DNA of 64,000 nucleotides from Plantactinospora soyae (lineage in GTDB: Bacteria > Actinomycetota > Actinomycetes > Mycobacteriales > Micromonosporaceae). Shown in pieces: positions 8,370-17,072 of the stretch. The stretch covers positions 9,651,931 to 9,715,930 of the forward strand of contig NZ_JADBEB010000001.1 in assembly GCF_014874095.1 (NCBI RefSeq), given 5' to 3'. The notes beneath the pieces are model-generated. The model did not search any database. It was not told where the DNA came from and saw only the letters and a program-made list of their open reading frames with translations. A program made the position numbers and the translations under genes. How positions within the stretch are numbered: position 1 is the stretch's first letter; every line of letters starts with the position of its first letter.

Positions 8370-9593
8370 TCAGGGCAGCAGGTCCCGGACGACCGCGTCG
8401 GCGAGCAGTCGCCCGCGCAGGGTGAGCACGGCCTGCCCCGAGTCGTACGCCGCCCCGTCCAGCAGTCCGGCGTCGCGGGCCCGGTCCGCACCCGCCCGAC
8501 CCGGGTCGTCCAGGACCGTCAACGGCAGTCCGGCGGACAACCGCAGCCGCAGCATCACGTCCTCGACCCGCTGCTCCACCGCCGACAGCAGCTCCCGGGC
8601 CTGACCGGGGGACGTCCCCGCACCGAGCCGGGCCGCGTACGTCGCCGGGTGCTTGACGTTCCACCAGCGCACCCCGCCGACGTGGCTGTGCGCCCCCGGA
8701 CCGAGGCCCCACCAGTCCCCGCCGGCCCAGTAGAGCAGGTTGTGCCGGCACCGCGCGGCCGGCGTCCGGGCCCAGTTGGACACCTCGTACCAGGAGAAAC
8801 CCGCACCGGACAGCGCCTGCTCCGCGGCCAGGTAACGGTCCGCCGCGACGTCGTCGTCCGGGTACGGCAGCTCGCCGCGCCGCATCCGGGCCGCCAACCG
8901 GGTGCCGTCCTCCACAATCAGGGCGTACGCGCTGACGTGGTCGACGCCGGCGTCGATCACCGCCGCCAGCGACCCCGCGAAGTCGTCGGCGGTCTCCCCC
9001 GGCGTCCCGTAGATCAGGTCCAGGTTGACGTGGTCGAACCCGACCTCCCGGGCCTCCCCGACGGCCTGGAGCGCACGGCCGGCGGTGTGCCGGCGGTCGA
9101 GGATCGCGAGCACTCCGGCCGCGGTCGACTGCATGCCGAGGGAGATCCGGTTGTAGCCGGCGGCCCGCAGCTCCTTCAACGACTCCCGGGTCACCGACTC
9201 CGGGTTCGCCTCCGTGGTGACCTCGACGTCGCCGGCCAGGCCCCACAGCCGATCGATGCCGTCCAGGATCCGGGCGAGGTCGTCGGCGGGCAGCAGGGTG
9301 GGCGTGCCGCCGCCGACGAAGACCGTGTCGACCCGGGCCGGTGGCCGGTCCCCCAGCACCCGACCGGCCAGCGCCAGCTCGGCGAGGACCTGGTCGACGT
9401 AGCCGTCTTGGTCCGTGCTTCCCCCGAGTTCACCCGGGGTGTACGTGTTGAAGTCGCAGTAGCCGCACCGGCTCGCGCAGAACGGCACGTGGACATAGAC
9501 GCCGAAGCCCCGCGCCCCCACGGCGGCGCGGGCGGCGTCGGGCAGCGAGCCGTCGACGGGTACGGGTTCACCCTCTGGGAGCACACCAGGCAT
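8370..9593 (-). CDS. hemW: Radical SAM heme chaperone HemW
   Basis: A 407-residue HemN-like protein. The radical-SAM cluster motif is Cys39-x3-Cys43-x2-Cys46 (FCASRCGYC), followed by the F in CDF that marks HemW/HemN. GGGTPTLL and the C-terminal HemN domain are present. HemW inserts heme into target proteins and lacks coproporphyrinogen oxidase activity in characterised members; it has often been mis-annotated as HemN. In actinobacteria hemW usually sits between lepA and hrcA. Here accessory genes separate it from lepA by about 5.3 kb. The start is ATG 9593. Confidence 0.94.
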   Translation of the reverse strand: MPGVLPEGEPVPVDGSLPDAARAAVGARGFGVYVHVPFCASRCGYCDFNTYTPGELGGSTDQDGYVDQVLAELALAGRVLGDRPPARVDTVFVGGGTPTLLPADDLARILDGIDRLWGLAGDVEVTTEANPESVTRESLKELRAAGYNRISLGMQSTAAGVLAILDRRHTAGRALQAVGEAREVGFDHVNLDLIYGTPGETADDFAGSLAAVIDAGVDHVSAYALIVEDGTRLAARMRRGELPYPDDDVAADRYLAAEQALSGAGFSWYEVSNWARTPAARCRHNLLYWAGGDWWGLGPGAHSHVGGVRWWNVKHPATYAARLGAGTSPGQARELLSAVEQRVEDVMLRLRLSAGLPLTVLDDPGRAGADRARDAGLLDGAAYDSGQAVLTLRGRLLADAVVRDLLP

Positions 9594-9610
9594 GCGACTA
9601 GTGTGCCGGC

Positions 9611-10396
9611 ATGACCTCAGCCCCCGATGCGCTCGTCCGGGCGTCGACCACGCACGGAGTGACGACTCTCACCCTGGACAGCCCGCACAACCGGAACGCG
9701 CTCTCCACCCCGCTGATGACCCAGTTGCTCGCCGGGCTGGCCGAGGCGGCGGCGGACGACACCGTCCGGGTGGTGGTGCTCTCGCACGCCGGACCGGTCT
9801 TCAGCTCGGGCGCCGACCTGAAGGAGACGGCGGCGGCGTACCGGAACGGCGCCGTGCCGGTGGCGATGCTGGGTGACGTGCTGGCGGCGATCTGGGAGTG
9901 CCCGAAGCCGGTGGTGGCCCGGATCGGCGGGCCGGCCAGGGCCGGTGGGGTGGGTCTGGTCGCGGCGGCCGACATCGCGATCTGCGCCCAGGAGGCGACG
10001 TTCGCCTTCACCGAGGTACGCCTCGGGGTGGTTCCGGCGGTCATCTCCTCGACCGTCCTTCCCCGGCTGCAACCCCGGGCCGCCGCGGAGCTCTACCTGA
10101 CCGGGGACGTCTTCGACGGGCGCCGGGCGGCCGAGATCGGGCTGGTCACCACGGTGACGACGACCGAGGCGCTCGACGAGACGGTGGCCTCGTACTGCCT
10201 GGCCCTGGTCCGGGGCGCGCCGGGCGCGCTGGCCGGCGCCAAGGAGCTGCTGCGGCGTCCGCCGGCCCAGGACTTCCGGACCGGGCTGGCCGGGCTGACC
10301 GAGCTGTCGACCCGGTACTTCCACTCGGCGGAGGGTCGGGAGGGCGTCGCCGCGTTCGGTGAGAAACGGCCTCCCCGATGGGTACCCGGGAGCTGA
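9611..10396 (+). CDS. Enoyl-CoA hydratase/isomerase family protein
   Basis: A 261-residue crotonase-fold protein. The NALST(P) segment, the oxyanion-hole SSGADLKE and FTEVRLGVVPAV are all present. Glu in FTEVRLG aligns with the first catalytic Glu of hydratases. The second position is less clear, so it may be a hydratase, an isomerase or another crotonase. A role in fatty-acid or branched-chain CoA catabolism is inferred. It is divergent from hemW with only 17 nt between starts, so the two promoters must overlap or lie inside the genes. No partner acyl-CoA gene is adjacent. Confidence 0.9.
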   Translation: MTSAPDALVRASTTHGVTTLTLDSPHNRNALSTPLMTQLLAGLAEAAADDTVRVVVLSHAGPVFSSGADLKETAAAYRNGAVPVAMLGDVLAAIWECPKPVVARIGGPARAGGVGLVAAADIAICAQEATFAFTEVRLGVVPAVISSTVLPRLQPRAAAELYLTGDVFDGRRAAEIGLVTTVTTTEALDETVASYCLALVRGAPGALAGAKELLRRPPAQDFRTGLAGLTELSTRYFHSAEGREGVAAFGEKRPPRWVPGS

Positions 10397-10512
10397 GTGT
10401 CCCGGGCGTCGGGACGGCACATTCCGGACCGGATACGACGTTTTGAACCTGCTGTGCCGAAGATTTTGGCCAGCCGACGTACGCTGTGCGCACTATCGGA
10501 CAGGGGGTGGCG

Positions 10513-11367
10513 GTGCGGACTCGGGCGATGGTGGCGGCGGGAGTCGCGCTGGCAGCGGTCGCCGGTTTCGGCGTCTACCTGAGCGCCCGCGAGTTCGGGC
10601 ACAAGCTGCCCCTGCCGCAGGCCGCGCGCGGCTGCGTGGTCGAGGCGGACGGTCGGGTCGCCCTCAACGCCGAACAGATGGCCAACGCGGCGACGATCGC
10701 GGCCGTCGGCATCCGGCGCAAGATGCCCGAGCGGGCCGTGGTGGTGGCGCTGGCGACCGCGTTCCAGGAATCCCGGTTGCGCAACCTGGCCGGCGGCGAT
10801 CGGGACTCGATCGGGCTCTTCCAGCAACGGCCGAGCCAGGGCTGGGGTACGCCGGAACAGATCCGCGATCCCCGTTACTCCGCCACCAAGTTCTACAACG
10901 CGCTGCGCAAGGTCCGTGGCTGGGAGCGGATGGAGGTCACCGACGCGGCGCAGAAGGTGCAGCGCTCGGCCTTCCCCCGGGCGTACCAGCAGTGGGCGGA
11001 CGAGTCGACCGTGCTGACCCGGGCCCTGCTGGGCAACGCCACCGGCGCGGTGGCCTGCACCGTGGGCCGGGAGCCCGCGATGCGCGGGAACGCGGCCGCC
11101 GCCGCCCTCACCGCCGGCCTGAAGCTCGACTGGGGCCGGCTGGAGACGTCGGTACCGGCGGAGTTGACCGGCCTGGCCGTGCCGGCCACGGACGTGCAGG
11201 CGGGCTGGCGGTACGCACACTGGCTCGTGTCGCACGCCGACGACCACGGGGTGAAGACCGTCCGGTTCGCCAACCTGGAATGGAGCGCGGACGGTGGCGC
11301 CTGGTCGCAGGTACGGGGCGACTCGGCCACGCCGAACCAGGTGATCGCCGAGGTCTTCGCCGACTGA
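10513..11367 (+). CDS. Membrane-anchored lytic-transglycosylase-like protein
   Basis: A 284-residue protein with one N-terminal hydrophobic segment (about 6-22), acting as an anchor or uncleaved signal, and an extracytoplasmic body. The region ALATAFQESRLRNLAGGDRDSIGLFQQRPSQGWG has the Glu-Ser context and the GLFQ pattern of goose-lysozyme/lytic-transglycosylase folds, so the Glu in QES may be catalytic. Peptidoglycan cleavage is an inference. Similar actinobacterial proteins are often left as hypothetical. In-frame GTG codons at 10486, 10507 and 10513 compete. I chose 10513 because GGACAGGGGG sits 6 nt upstream of it and a TACGCT -10-like box touches 10486. Confidence 0.72.
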   Translation: MRTRAMVAAGVALAAVAGFGVYLSAREFGHKLPLPQAARGCVVEADGRVALNAEQMANAATIAAVGIRRKMPERAVVVALATAFQESRLRNLAGGDRDSIGLFQQRPSQGWGTPEQIRDPRYSATKFYNALRKVRGWERMEVTDAAQKVQRSAFPRAYQQWADESTVLTRALLGNATGAVACTVGREPAMRGNAAAAALTAGLKLDWGRLETSVPAELTGLAVPATDVQAGWRYAHWLVSHADDHGVKTVRFANLEWSADGGAWSQVRGDSATPNQVIAEVFAD

Positions 11368-11606
11368 ACGGTGCCCTGGGGTGGCGACTTTCGCTAACCC
11401 GCAGTGATTGCACAAACGGTCATACCGGTAATTTTCGCCCGATCGTCGAACAGTTTTGTTGCGCTCAGTCAAGCTCTCACTGCCCTCCGTACCGCCGGGT
11501 CACCCACGCCTATCCACCGGCGGAGCGTGCCGGTCGGCCCCTTGCCAGGAGGGTTAGGATCGGCAGCCTGTGTGCTCAGAAAGAGTTTCACCCTTATGGG
11601 GAGGGG

Positions 11607-12518
11607 ATGGACACGGTGTTCGATTACGGCGGCCGGACCGGATACGAGCCGATCAGTGACACGGACCGCAAGGAGTTCCACGAGCAGGGCTTCATGTTGC
11701 TCCGCAACGTCCTGACCGAGGACCACCGCGCGGCCCTGGAGGAGGCGGTCGACCGGGTCTACGCCGAGGAGAAGGCCGCCGGCAACACCACCAAGGACGG
11801 CACGCTGCACCTGCTCGGCTTCCTGGAGCGGGACGAACTCTTCGGCGAACTGCTCACCCATCCGATCGCCTTCCCCTACATGTGGGGCCTGGCCGGATGG
11901 AACATCTACACCCACCACAACCACCTGGACGTCACTCCGCCGGCCCTGGAGCCGGAGAAGCCGTACTGGGGCTGGCACCAGGACGGCTACCGGCAGAACT
12001 CGGACCCCGAGACGATGGACCCGAACCTGCCCCGGCCGATGTTCTCGCTCAAGGTCGCCTACGTGCTCTCCGACCTGTCGGAGAAGGGCCGGGGTGCGAC
12101 CAAGGTGATCCCCGGCAGCCACCTGTGGAACTCGCTGCCGCGCCCGGCCGACCTGTCGGTGCAGAACCCGGATCCCGAGGGCACCGTCGAGATCGCCGCC
12201 AACCCCGGTGACGCGTTCATCTTCGACCGGCGCCAGTGGCACTCGCGGTCCACCAACCTGTCCAGCATCACCCGCAAGATGCTCTTCGTCGGGTACACCT
12301 ACCGGTGGATCCGACCGCTGGACGAGCTGCACCCGGACAAGGACGGCCAGTGGTACGCCAACCGCACGCCCGTACAGCGCCAGCTGCTGGGCGAGGGTAC
12401 GCACACGGCCAACTACTGGGGCATCAACTGGAACGGCTACGTGGACGACGAGATCCCGCTGCGCAAGGAACTCAAGGAGCGGGGCCAGCTCGACCGCAGC
12501 ATCCCCTGGCTGCGCTGA
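11607..12518 (+). CDS. Phytanoyl-CoA dioxygenase (PhyH) family protein
   Basis: A 303-residue non-heme Fe(II)/2-oxoglutarate oxygenase. The iron triad is His124 and Asp126 (WHQDG) plus His212 (WHSRS). An Arg about ten residues after the distal His can bind 2-oxoglutarate. PhyH-like enzymes hydroxylate lipids, amino acids such as ectoine, or natural products, and the substrate cannot be read here. ThpD/EctD ectoine hydroxylases belong to the same family, but no ect genes are nearby. The ATG at 11607 follows GGGGAGGGG directly. A very strong hairpin terminator follows, so it is probably monocistronic. Confidence 0.9.
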   Translation: MDTVFDYGGRTGYEPISDTDRKEFHEQGFMLLRNVLTEDHRAALEEAVDRVYAEEKAAGNTTKDGTLHLLGFLERDELFGELLTHPIAFPYMWGLAGWNIYTHHNHLDVTPPALEPEKPYWGWHQDGYRQNSDPETMDPNLPRPMFSLKVAYVLSDLSEKGRGATKVIPGSHLWNSLPRPADLSVQNPDPEGTVEIAANPGDAFIFDRRQWHSRSTNLSSITRKMLFVGYTYRWIRPLDELHPDKDGQWYANRTPVQRQLLGEGTHTANYWGINWNGYVDDEIPLRKELKERGQLDRSIPWLR

Positions 12519-12550
12519 TCCGCGGCGGCCTGCTGGGCCGTTGAACCGAT

Positions 12551-12599
12551 CCGGCGTACCGGCCCTGTCCCACGGCAATGGACAGGGTCGGTACGCCGG
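12551..12599 (+). terminator. Long-stem terminator after the PhyH gene
   Basis: The arms at 12551-12570 and 12580-12599 pair over 20 bp with one G-U wobble and a 9-nt loop. It is 32 nt past the PhyH stop and lacks a T-run. The remaining bases to the next stop codon (12600-12815) are less GC-rich than the surrounding genes and hold no gene I can support. Confidence 0.85.
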
Positions 12600-12815
12600 G
12601 CATCGTTTAACCCTGGGTAATTCGCGCCACCTCGCCGATAATTCCGGACGGGTCCGGCGCCGATATTGATCGCGACGTTCATTCGTGATCCGCTTTCCGC
12701 GCCGGACGGTGCGACGACAATCCGGCGGACCGGCGACCAGCAGCCGATGAACGCGACTGATGATCGATCTGATTCACGTTTTCCGACCGCGTACTCAACG
12801 GCGTCGGACAACCGA

Positions 12816-13652
12816 CTAGGTCAGCCGGCCGGACAGCCGGTAGATATCCACGAGAAGATCCCAGAACTCGTCGTTCAGGGGCCGGCCCTTTTCGTCGGTC
12901 AGCTGGTGCGCCGGGCACTTCATCGTCGGGGTCGACGGCACGAGCCGGCTGGGCGGAACGCTCGCGAAGCGAATCTTCCGCTGACCCTCGGGGCCGATGG
13001 TCCGGAACCTGTCCGGCGCGATCCGGAAGGCGCCGCCCACGATGTCCGTAACGGTGAAGCGGGGATGTTGAATCTCCCTGGGATCGCCCGTCAGGTGCCG
13101 CATCCGGACCATCTCCTGCTCGTCGTGCAGGACGGACAGGCTCGCCAGCAGGGGCGTACTGCCCCGGAGCGTCGCCTCCAGCGCCTGGCCGGACAGACCC
13201 ACGGTGTCCCGCCCGTACGCGAGCGCGGACTCCAGACAGACCAACGCCTCCAGCATGGCCAGGCTGATGTTGCGCTTGAACTTGTGCCGCAGCGAGGTCG
13301 CCAGCTCCGTGGCGTCGGCACCGGGCACCGGCACCACCTGGTCTTCCCAGACGACGGCGTCCCGATGTTCGGCCACCACCGCGATCGCGTGATCCAGAAT
13401 CGCGCTCGGCCGGGCGAAGAGGCCGTCGACGAGATCACGGAATAGTAGGTCGAGCCTTTGCAGGTTATCGACAAGATCGCGCTCCGGTGCGGTGCTCCGC
13501 AATTCCGTCAGCGCGAAAGAATCTCGCAGTGCCTGGAACCATTCTTCGACCAGCGGCGTGTATACCTCAAGGTACAGCGCCGCCTTGGGGTGCCGGTACG
13601 AGAGCTGTTGGTGTGACACCCTGGTGCTTCCCGGGAAAGATTCCGTGGACAC
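12816..13652 (-). CDS. Unrecognised 278-residue protein
   Basis: I do not recognise this family. It is a soluble-looking, mostly helical protein with no signal peptide or membrane segment. The N-terminal half (YRHPKAALYLEVYTPLVEEWF; LVDNLQRLDLLFRDLVDGLF; MLEALVCLESALAYG) is rich in amphipathic helices. The C-terminal part has HPRFTVTDIVGGAFRI, a PPSRLVPSTPT segment and a MKCPAHQ motif holding one of two Cys residues. Codon use is less GC-biased at the 5' end than in neighbours. GTG 13652 lies 6 nt after a TACGCT -10 box, which fits a leaderless mRNA. A second GTG (13619) is possible. No cotranscribed neighbour suggests a role. Confidence 0.75.
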   Translation of the reverse strand: MSTESFPGSTRVSHQQLSYRHPKAALYLEVYTPLVEEWFQALRDSFALTELRSTAPERDLVDNLQRLDLLFRDLVDGLFARPSAILDHAIAVVAEHRDAVVWEDQVVPVPGADATELATSLRHKFKRNISLAMLEALVCLESALAYGRDTVGLSGQALEATLRGSTPLLASLSVLHDEQEMVRMRHLTGDPREIQHPRFTVTDIVGGAFRIAPDRFRTIGPEGQRKIRFASVPPSRLVPSTPTMKCPAHQLTDEKGRPLNDEFWDLLVDIYRLSGRLT

Positions 13653-13658
13653 TTACGG

Positions 13659-13690
13659 AGCGTAACATCTAAGATCATTTGGCGCAAATG
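13659..13690 (-). promoter_or_regulatory. Candidate promoter with palindromic operator for the unrecognised gene
   Basis: On the minus strand TTGCGC (13687-13682), a 17-nt spacer and TACGCT (13664-13659) form a sigma-70-like promoter. Its expected start coincides with the GTG at 13652. The -35 box lies inside CATTTG-GCG-CAAATG (13676-13690), a 6-bp inverted repeat with 3-nt spacer that could be an operator. A second inverted repeat, TGTGA-ACA-TCACA, abuts it at 13689-13701. Confidence 0.5.
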
Positions 13691-13853
13691 TGAACATCAC
13701 AATCACTACTCTAGGTCGCACCGACCACCTGATCTGCCGATCATCCGATCGTACGACCGTCGTGAATTTAGCGGCTCGGCGCCACCTGCGCCAGACCCGG
13801 AACCGGCGGCCCGTACCGGAGGAACGACCTTCGCCGGTTGGCCGGACAAGCAC

Positions 13854-13885
13854 GGGGGCGCCGGCCCGAATCGGCCGGCGCCCCC
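13854..13885 (-). terminator. Terminator after the GlsB/YeaQ-type gene
   Basis: GGGGGCGCCGGCC (13854-13866) pairs perfectly with GGCCGGCGCCCCC (13873-13885) around a CGAATC loop. It lies 23 nt past the stop of the small membrane protein on the minus strand. Confidence 0.75.
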
Positions 13886-13907
13886 CGTTGCTCGGAGAGT
13901 GGAGTGC

Positions 13908-14195
13908 TCAGTAACGGCTCACTCGCCGACGTCGACCAGTTCCGGCGACCAGCGCCACCGCCACGGCAGCCAGGACAACCTGGATCAGCAACTCGACCCA
14001 GTCGATCCCGGGGGTCGCGGTCGCGATGCCGGAGGCACGGGCGATGACCGTACCGAGCAGTGCGGCACCGACACCGATGAGCATGGTCAACCAGATCGGC
14101 ATGTCCTGGCGGCCCGGTACGACGAGACGACCGAGTGCGCCAATGACGAGGCCGACGATGAGCGCGGTGATGATACCCCAGACGGTGAGTTCCAC
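13908..14195 (-). CDS. GlsB/YeaQ/YmgE family stress-response membrane protein
   Basis: A 95-residue protein with three hydrophobic segments (WGIITALIVGLVIGALGRLVVPG; IWLTMLIGVGAALLGTVIA; LLIQVVLAAVAVALVAG) and an RRRR-rich tail. The GALGRLVVPGRQ turn is typical of the transglycosylase-associated (Transgly_assoc) family despite its misleading name. It is an inner-membrane protein linked to envelope or general stress in other bacteria, with no known biochemical activity. The ATG at 14195 has GGAGGA about 6 nt upstream. Confidence 0.87.
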   Translation of the reverse strand: MELTVWGIITALIVGLVIGALGRLVVPGRQDMPIWLTMLIGVGAALLGTVIARASGIATATPGIDWVELLIQVVLAAVAVALVAGTGRRRRVSRY

Positions 14196-14269
14196 GGCCG
14201 TCCTCCTTCAATCTGTCACGTTGATGTGGTGACAGCTAGATTCCCGAAGGGGGAAAAGCTCAAACCGAC

Positions 14270-14893
14270 CTAGTGGCACAGACGTCGCGCGGCATCCCGG
14301 ATCGCCGCATCCATCGTGGCGAAGGCCAGAGGGGGTGGATCCGCCAGAAAGAACCAGGTCAGCTCGGTGGACTCGGTCGGGTCGAGCACGATCTCCGGGG
14401 CCGCCAGGGTGGCCAGAAAAAAGCTGTCGAGGACCGGTAGAACCTCGTCCTGGAACTCGTAGCTGCCGACGTACATGCCGACGAAGTCACCGAGGATGAC
14501 CTCCACGCCCAGTTCCTCGCGAGCCTCCCGTACGGCGGCCTCGGCCGGGTGCTCCCAGCCGTCGCAGAATCCGCCCGGCGTCTCCCAGCGCCCGATCATC
14601 GGCTCCGCCGCCCGCCGGAGCGCGAGAAAGCGCGGCCCGGCCTGCTCGAACGGCTCGCCCGGCGCCGACGACCCCGCCGGCTCGGCTGACCCGGCCGGCT
14701 CGACGCGCCCGACCGGCACAGACAGCCCGACCGGCGCAGGGGCCGGGTCGAGCACGATCAGTCCCACCGTGGGGCGGGCGTTGACGAAAAGCTGGTACCC
14801 GCATCCGACACAGGTCGTCGGGGCGGACGCGGGCAGCGGCGACGCGCACCGGGGGCAGAAGGCGGCGCTGGGGCCGTACCCCCGGGGTGTCAC
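14270..14893 (-). CDS. NUDIX hydrolase with N-terminal zinc ribbon
   Basis: A 207-residue protein. The N-terminus has CPRCASPL and CVGCGYQLF, a four-Cys zinc ribbon of the kind found in NADH-pyrophosphatase-like NUDIX proteins. A Pro/Ala-rich insert follows. The full Nudix box G-x5-E-x7-REAREELGV begins at the GGF of [10 protein letters not shown]. It should hydrolyse a nucleoside diphosphate linked to another moiety; the substrate is unknown. The GTG at 14893 overlaps the lepA stop in GTGA, so it is translationally coupled to lepA. Confidence 0.88.
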   Translation of the reverse strand: MTPRGYGPSAAFCPRCASPLPASAPTTCVGCGYQLFVNARPTVGLIVLDPAPAPVGLSVPVGRVEPAGSAEPAGSSAPGEPFEQAGPRFLALRRAAEPMIGRWETPGGFCDGWEHPAEAAVREAREELGVEVILGDFVGMYVGSYEFQDEVLPVLDSFFLATLAAPEIVLDPTESTELTWFFLADPPPLAFATMDAAIRDAARRLCH

Positions 14894-16770
14894 TTCTTGC
14901 CGCCGGCCTTGCCGTCCCCGGAGTCGCCGGTGGAGAGCGCCGCGATGAAGGCCTCCTGGGGTACCTCGACCCGGCCCACCATCTTCATCCGCTTCTTCCC
15001 CTCCTTCTGCTTCTCCAGCAACTTCCGCTTCCGGCTGATGTCGCCGCCGTAGCACTTGGCCAGCACGTCCTTGCGGATCGCCCGGATGGTCTCCCGGGCG
15101 ATCACCCGGTTGCCGATCGCCGCCTGGATCGGCACCTCGAACTGCTGCCGGGGAATCAGCTTCTGCAGCTTCGCCGCGATCGAGACGCCGTAGTTGTACG
15201 CCTTGTCCTTGTGCACGATGGCACTGAACGCGTCGACCGGTTCGCTGTTGAGCAGGATGTCGACCTTCACCAGGTCGGAGCGCTGCTCGTCGGTGGGCTC
15301 GTAGTCCAGCGAGGCGTAGCCCTTGGTACGACTCTTGAGCTGGTCGAAGAAGTCGTAGATGATCTCGCCAAGCGGCAGGGTGTAGCGCAGCTCGACGCGG
15401 TCGGCGGAGAGGTAGTCCATCCCCTGGAGCGAGCCGCGCCGCCCCTGGCACAGTTCCATCACCGCGCCGACGTAGTCGTTCGGGGTCAGCACGGTGGCCC
15501 GGACCACCGGCTCGTACACCTCGGCCACCTTGCCGGTCGGGTACTCGCTCGGGTTGGTGACCGTCACCTCGGTGCCGTCCTCCAGGGTCACCCGATAGAC
15601 CACGTTCGGCGCGGTCGAAATCAGGTCGAGCCCGAACTCGCGCTCCAGCCGTTCTCCGATGATCTCCAGGTGCAGCAGGCCGAGGAAGCCGCAACGGAAG
15701 CCGAAGCCGAGCGCCGCCGAGGTCTCCGGCTCGTAGTTGAGCGCCGCGTCGTTGAGCTTCAGCTTGTCGAGCGCGTCCCGCAGGGCCGGGTAGTCGGAGC
15801 CGTCGATCGGGTAGAGGCCCGAGTAGACCATCGGCCTCGGGTCCTTGTAGCCACCGAGGGCCTCGGTCGCCGGCCGGGTGTTGATGGTGACCGTGTCACC
15901 GACCCGCGACTGCCGGACGTCCTTGACCCCGGTGATCAGGTAGCCCACCTCGCCGACCCCGAGCGCCCGGGCCTTCTCCATCTCCGGGGAGACCACGCCG
16001 AGCTCCAGCAGCTCGTGCACCGTGCCGAGGGACATCATCTTGATCTTGTCGCGGGCCTCGATCCGGCCGTCGATCACCCGGACGTAGGTCACCACGCCCC
16101 GGTACACGTCGTAGACCGAGTCGAAGATCATGGCGCGGGCCGGCGCGGTCGCGTCGCCGACCGGCGGCTTGAACTGCCGGACGATCTCGTCGAGCAGGTA
16201 CTCGACGCCCTCACCCGTCTTGCCGGAGACCCGGATGCAGTCGTTCGGGTCACCGCCGATCAGGTGTGCCAACTCCTCGGCGTACTTGTCCGGCTGCGCC
16301 GCCGGCAGGTCGATCTTGTTGAGCACCGGGATGATGTGGAGGTCGTTCTCCATCGCCAGGTAGAGGTTGGCCAGGGTCTGGGCCTCGATCCCCTGCGCGG
16401 CGTCGACCAGCAGGATGGCACCTTCACACGCGGCCAGTGACCGGGACACCTCGTAGGTGAAGTCCACGTGCCCCGGGGTGTCGATCATGTTGAGCACGGC
16501 CTGCTCGCCCTGCCGGTCACCCTCGCGGATGGTCCACGGCATGCGGACCGCCTGGCTCTTGATCGTGATGCCGCGTTCCCGTTCGATGTCCATCCGGTCG
16601 AGATACTGGGCGCGCATCTGCCGGGGGTCGACCACGCCGGTGAGCTGCAACATCCGGTCGGCCAGCGTCGACTTGCCGTGGTCGATGTGAGCGATGATGC
16701 AGAAGTTCCGGATGCGGCCGGGATCGGTGGCACCAGGAGAGTTCGCGCCGGGGTCGGGCGTCGGTGGCAC
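14890..16770 (-). CDS. lepA: Elongation factor 4 (LepA)
   Basis: A 626-residue translational GTPase. G1 is AHIDHGKS near residue 22, switch II is DTPGHVDF and G4 is NKID. Domains II and V follow, then the LepA-specific C-terminal domain with [25 protein letters not shown]4 acts on stalled ribosomes or in 30S assembly. The GTG at 16770 gives MPPTPDPG...[15 protein letters not shown], about the usual actinobacterial length. An open frame reaches 16875 but that extension is basic and atypical. Its stop overlaps the NUDIX start. Confidence 0.96.
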   Translation of the reverse strand: MPPTPDPGANSPGATDPGRIRNFCIIAHIDHGKSTLADRMLQLTGVVDPRQMRAQYLDRMDIERERGITIKSQAVRMPWTIREGDRQGEQAVLNMIDTPGHVDFTYEVSRSLAACEGAILLVDAAQGIEAQTLANLYLAMENDLHIIPVLNKIDLPAAQPDKYAEELAHLIGGDPNDCIRVSGKTGEGVEYLLDEIVRQFKPPVGDATAPARAMIFDSVYDVYRGVVTYVRVIDGRIEARDKIKMMSLGTVHELLELGVVSPEMEKARALGVGEVGYLITGVKDVRQSRVGDTVTINTRPATEALGGYKDPRPMVYSGLYPIDGSDYPALRDALDKLKLNDAALNYEPETSAALGFGFRCGFLGLLHLEIIGERLEREFGLDLISTAPNVVYRVTLEDGTEVTVTNPSEYPTGKVAEVYEPVVRATVLTPNDYVGAVMELCQGRRGSLQGMDYLSADRVELRYTLPLGEIIYDFFDQLKSRTKGYASLDYEPTDEQRSDLVKVDILLNSEPVDAFSAIVHKDKAYNYGVSIAAKLQKLIPRQQFEVPIQAAIGNRVIARETIRAIRKDVLAKCYGGDISRKRKLLEKQKEGKKRMKMVGRVEVPQEAFIAALSTGDSGDGKAGGKK

Positions 16771-17072
16771 GGCGGTCCGTTCTGCTTGGGCTGACGACGA
16801 TGGGCCTTCTATGTTCCCATGCCGCCCGGCGGCACCCGGCCGAGGCCGGCGGATCACCACCGCGAGTTCGGTCACGGCCAGACGCCGAACCGGTCACCAT
16901 GCGATTCCGCACTCACTCCGACCCGGTCGCCACCCGACTCCGACCCGGTTGCCATGCGACTCCGCGCCCGCCGCCGAACCGGTCACCAGGCCCCGAGAGA
17001 CGAGGGACGAGGCGATCATCTCGGCGAGCCGTTGTCCGGGTACGGCAACCGGGCCAGGGCAGACTTGTCGGC
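16771..17072. other. Divergent intergenic region without a gene
   Basis: About 300 bp between the lepA and kinase starts. It holds both promoters, which I cannot place with confidence. A loose repeat of CGACTCCGACCCGGT-like segments with intervening CCATGCGA/CCACCCGA occurs at about 16894-16970. No ORF with coding character is visible. Confidence 0.5.

Noticed and set aside
13689..13701. CRP/GlxR-type binding site
   Set aside because: The TGTGA and TCACA halves are separated by 3 nt, while the CRP consensus needs 6.
14887..16440. A 517-codon plus-strand open frame over lepA
   Set aside because: Antisense shadow of a clear EF4 gene; its composition is that of complement-strand codons.
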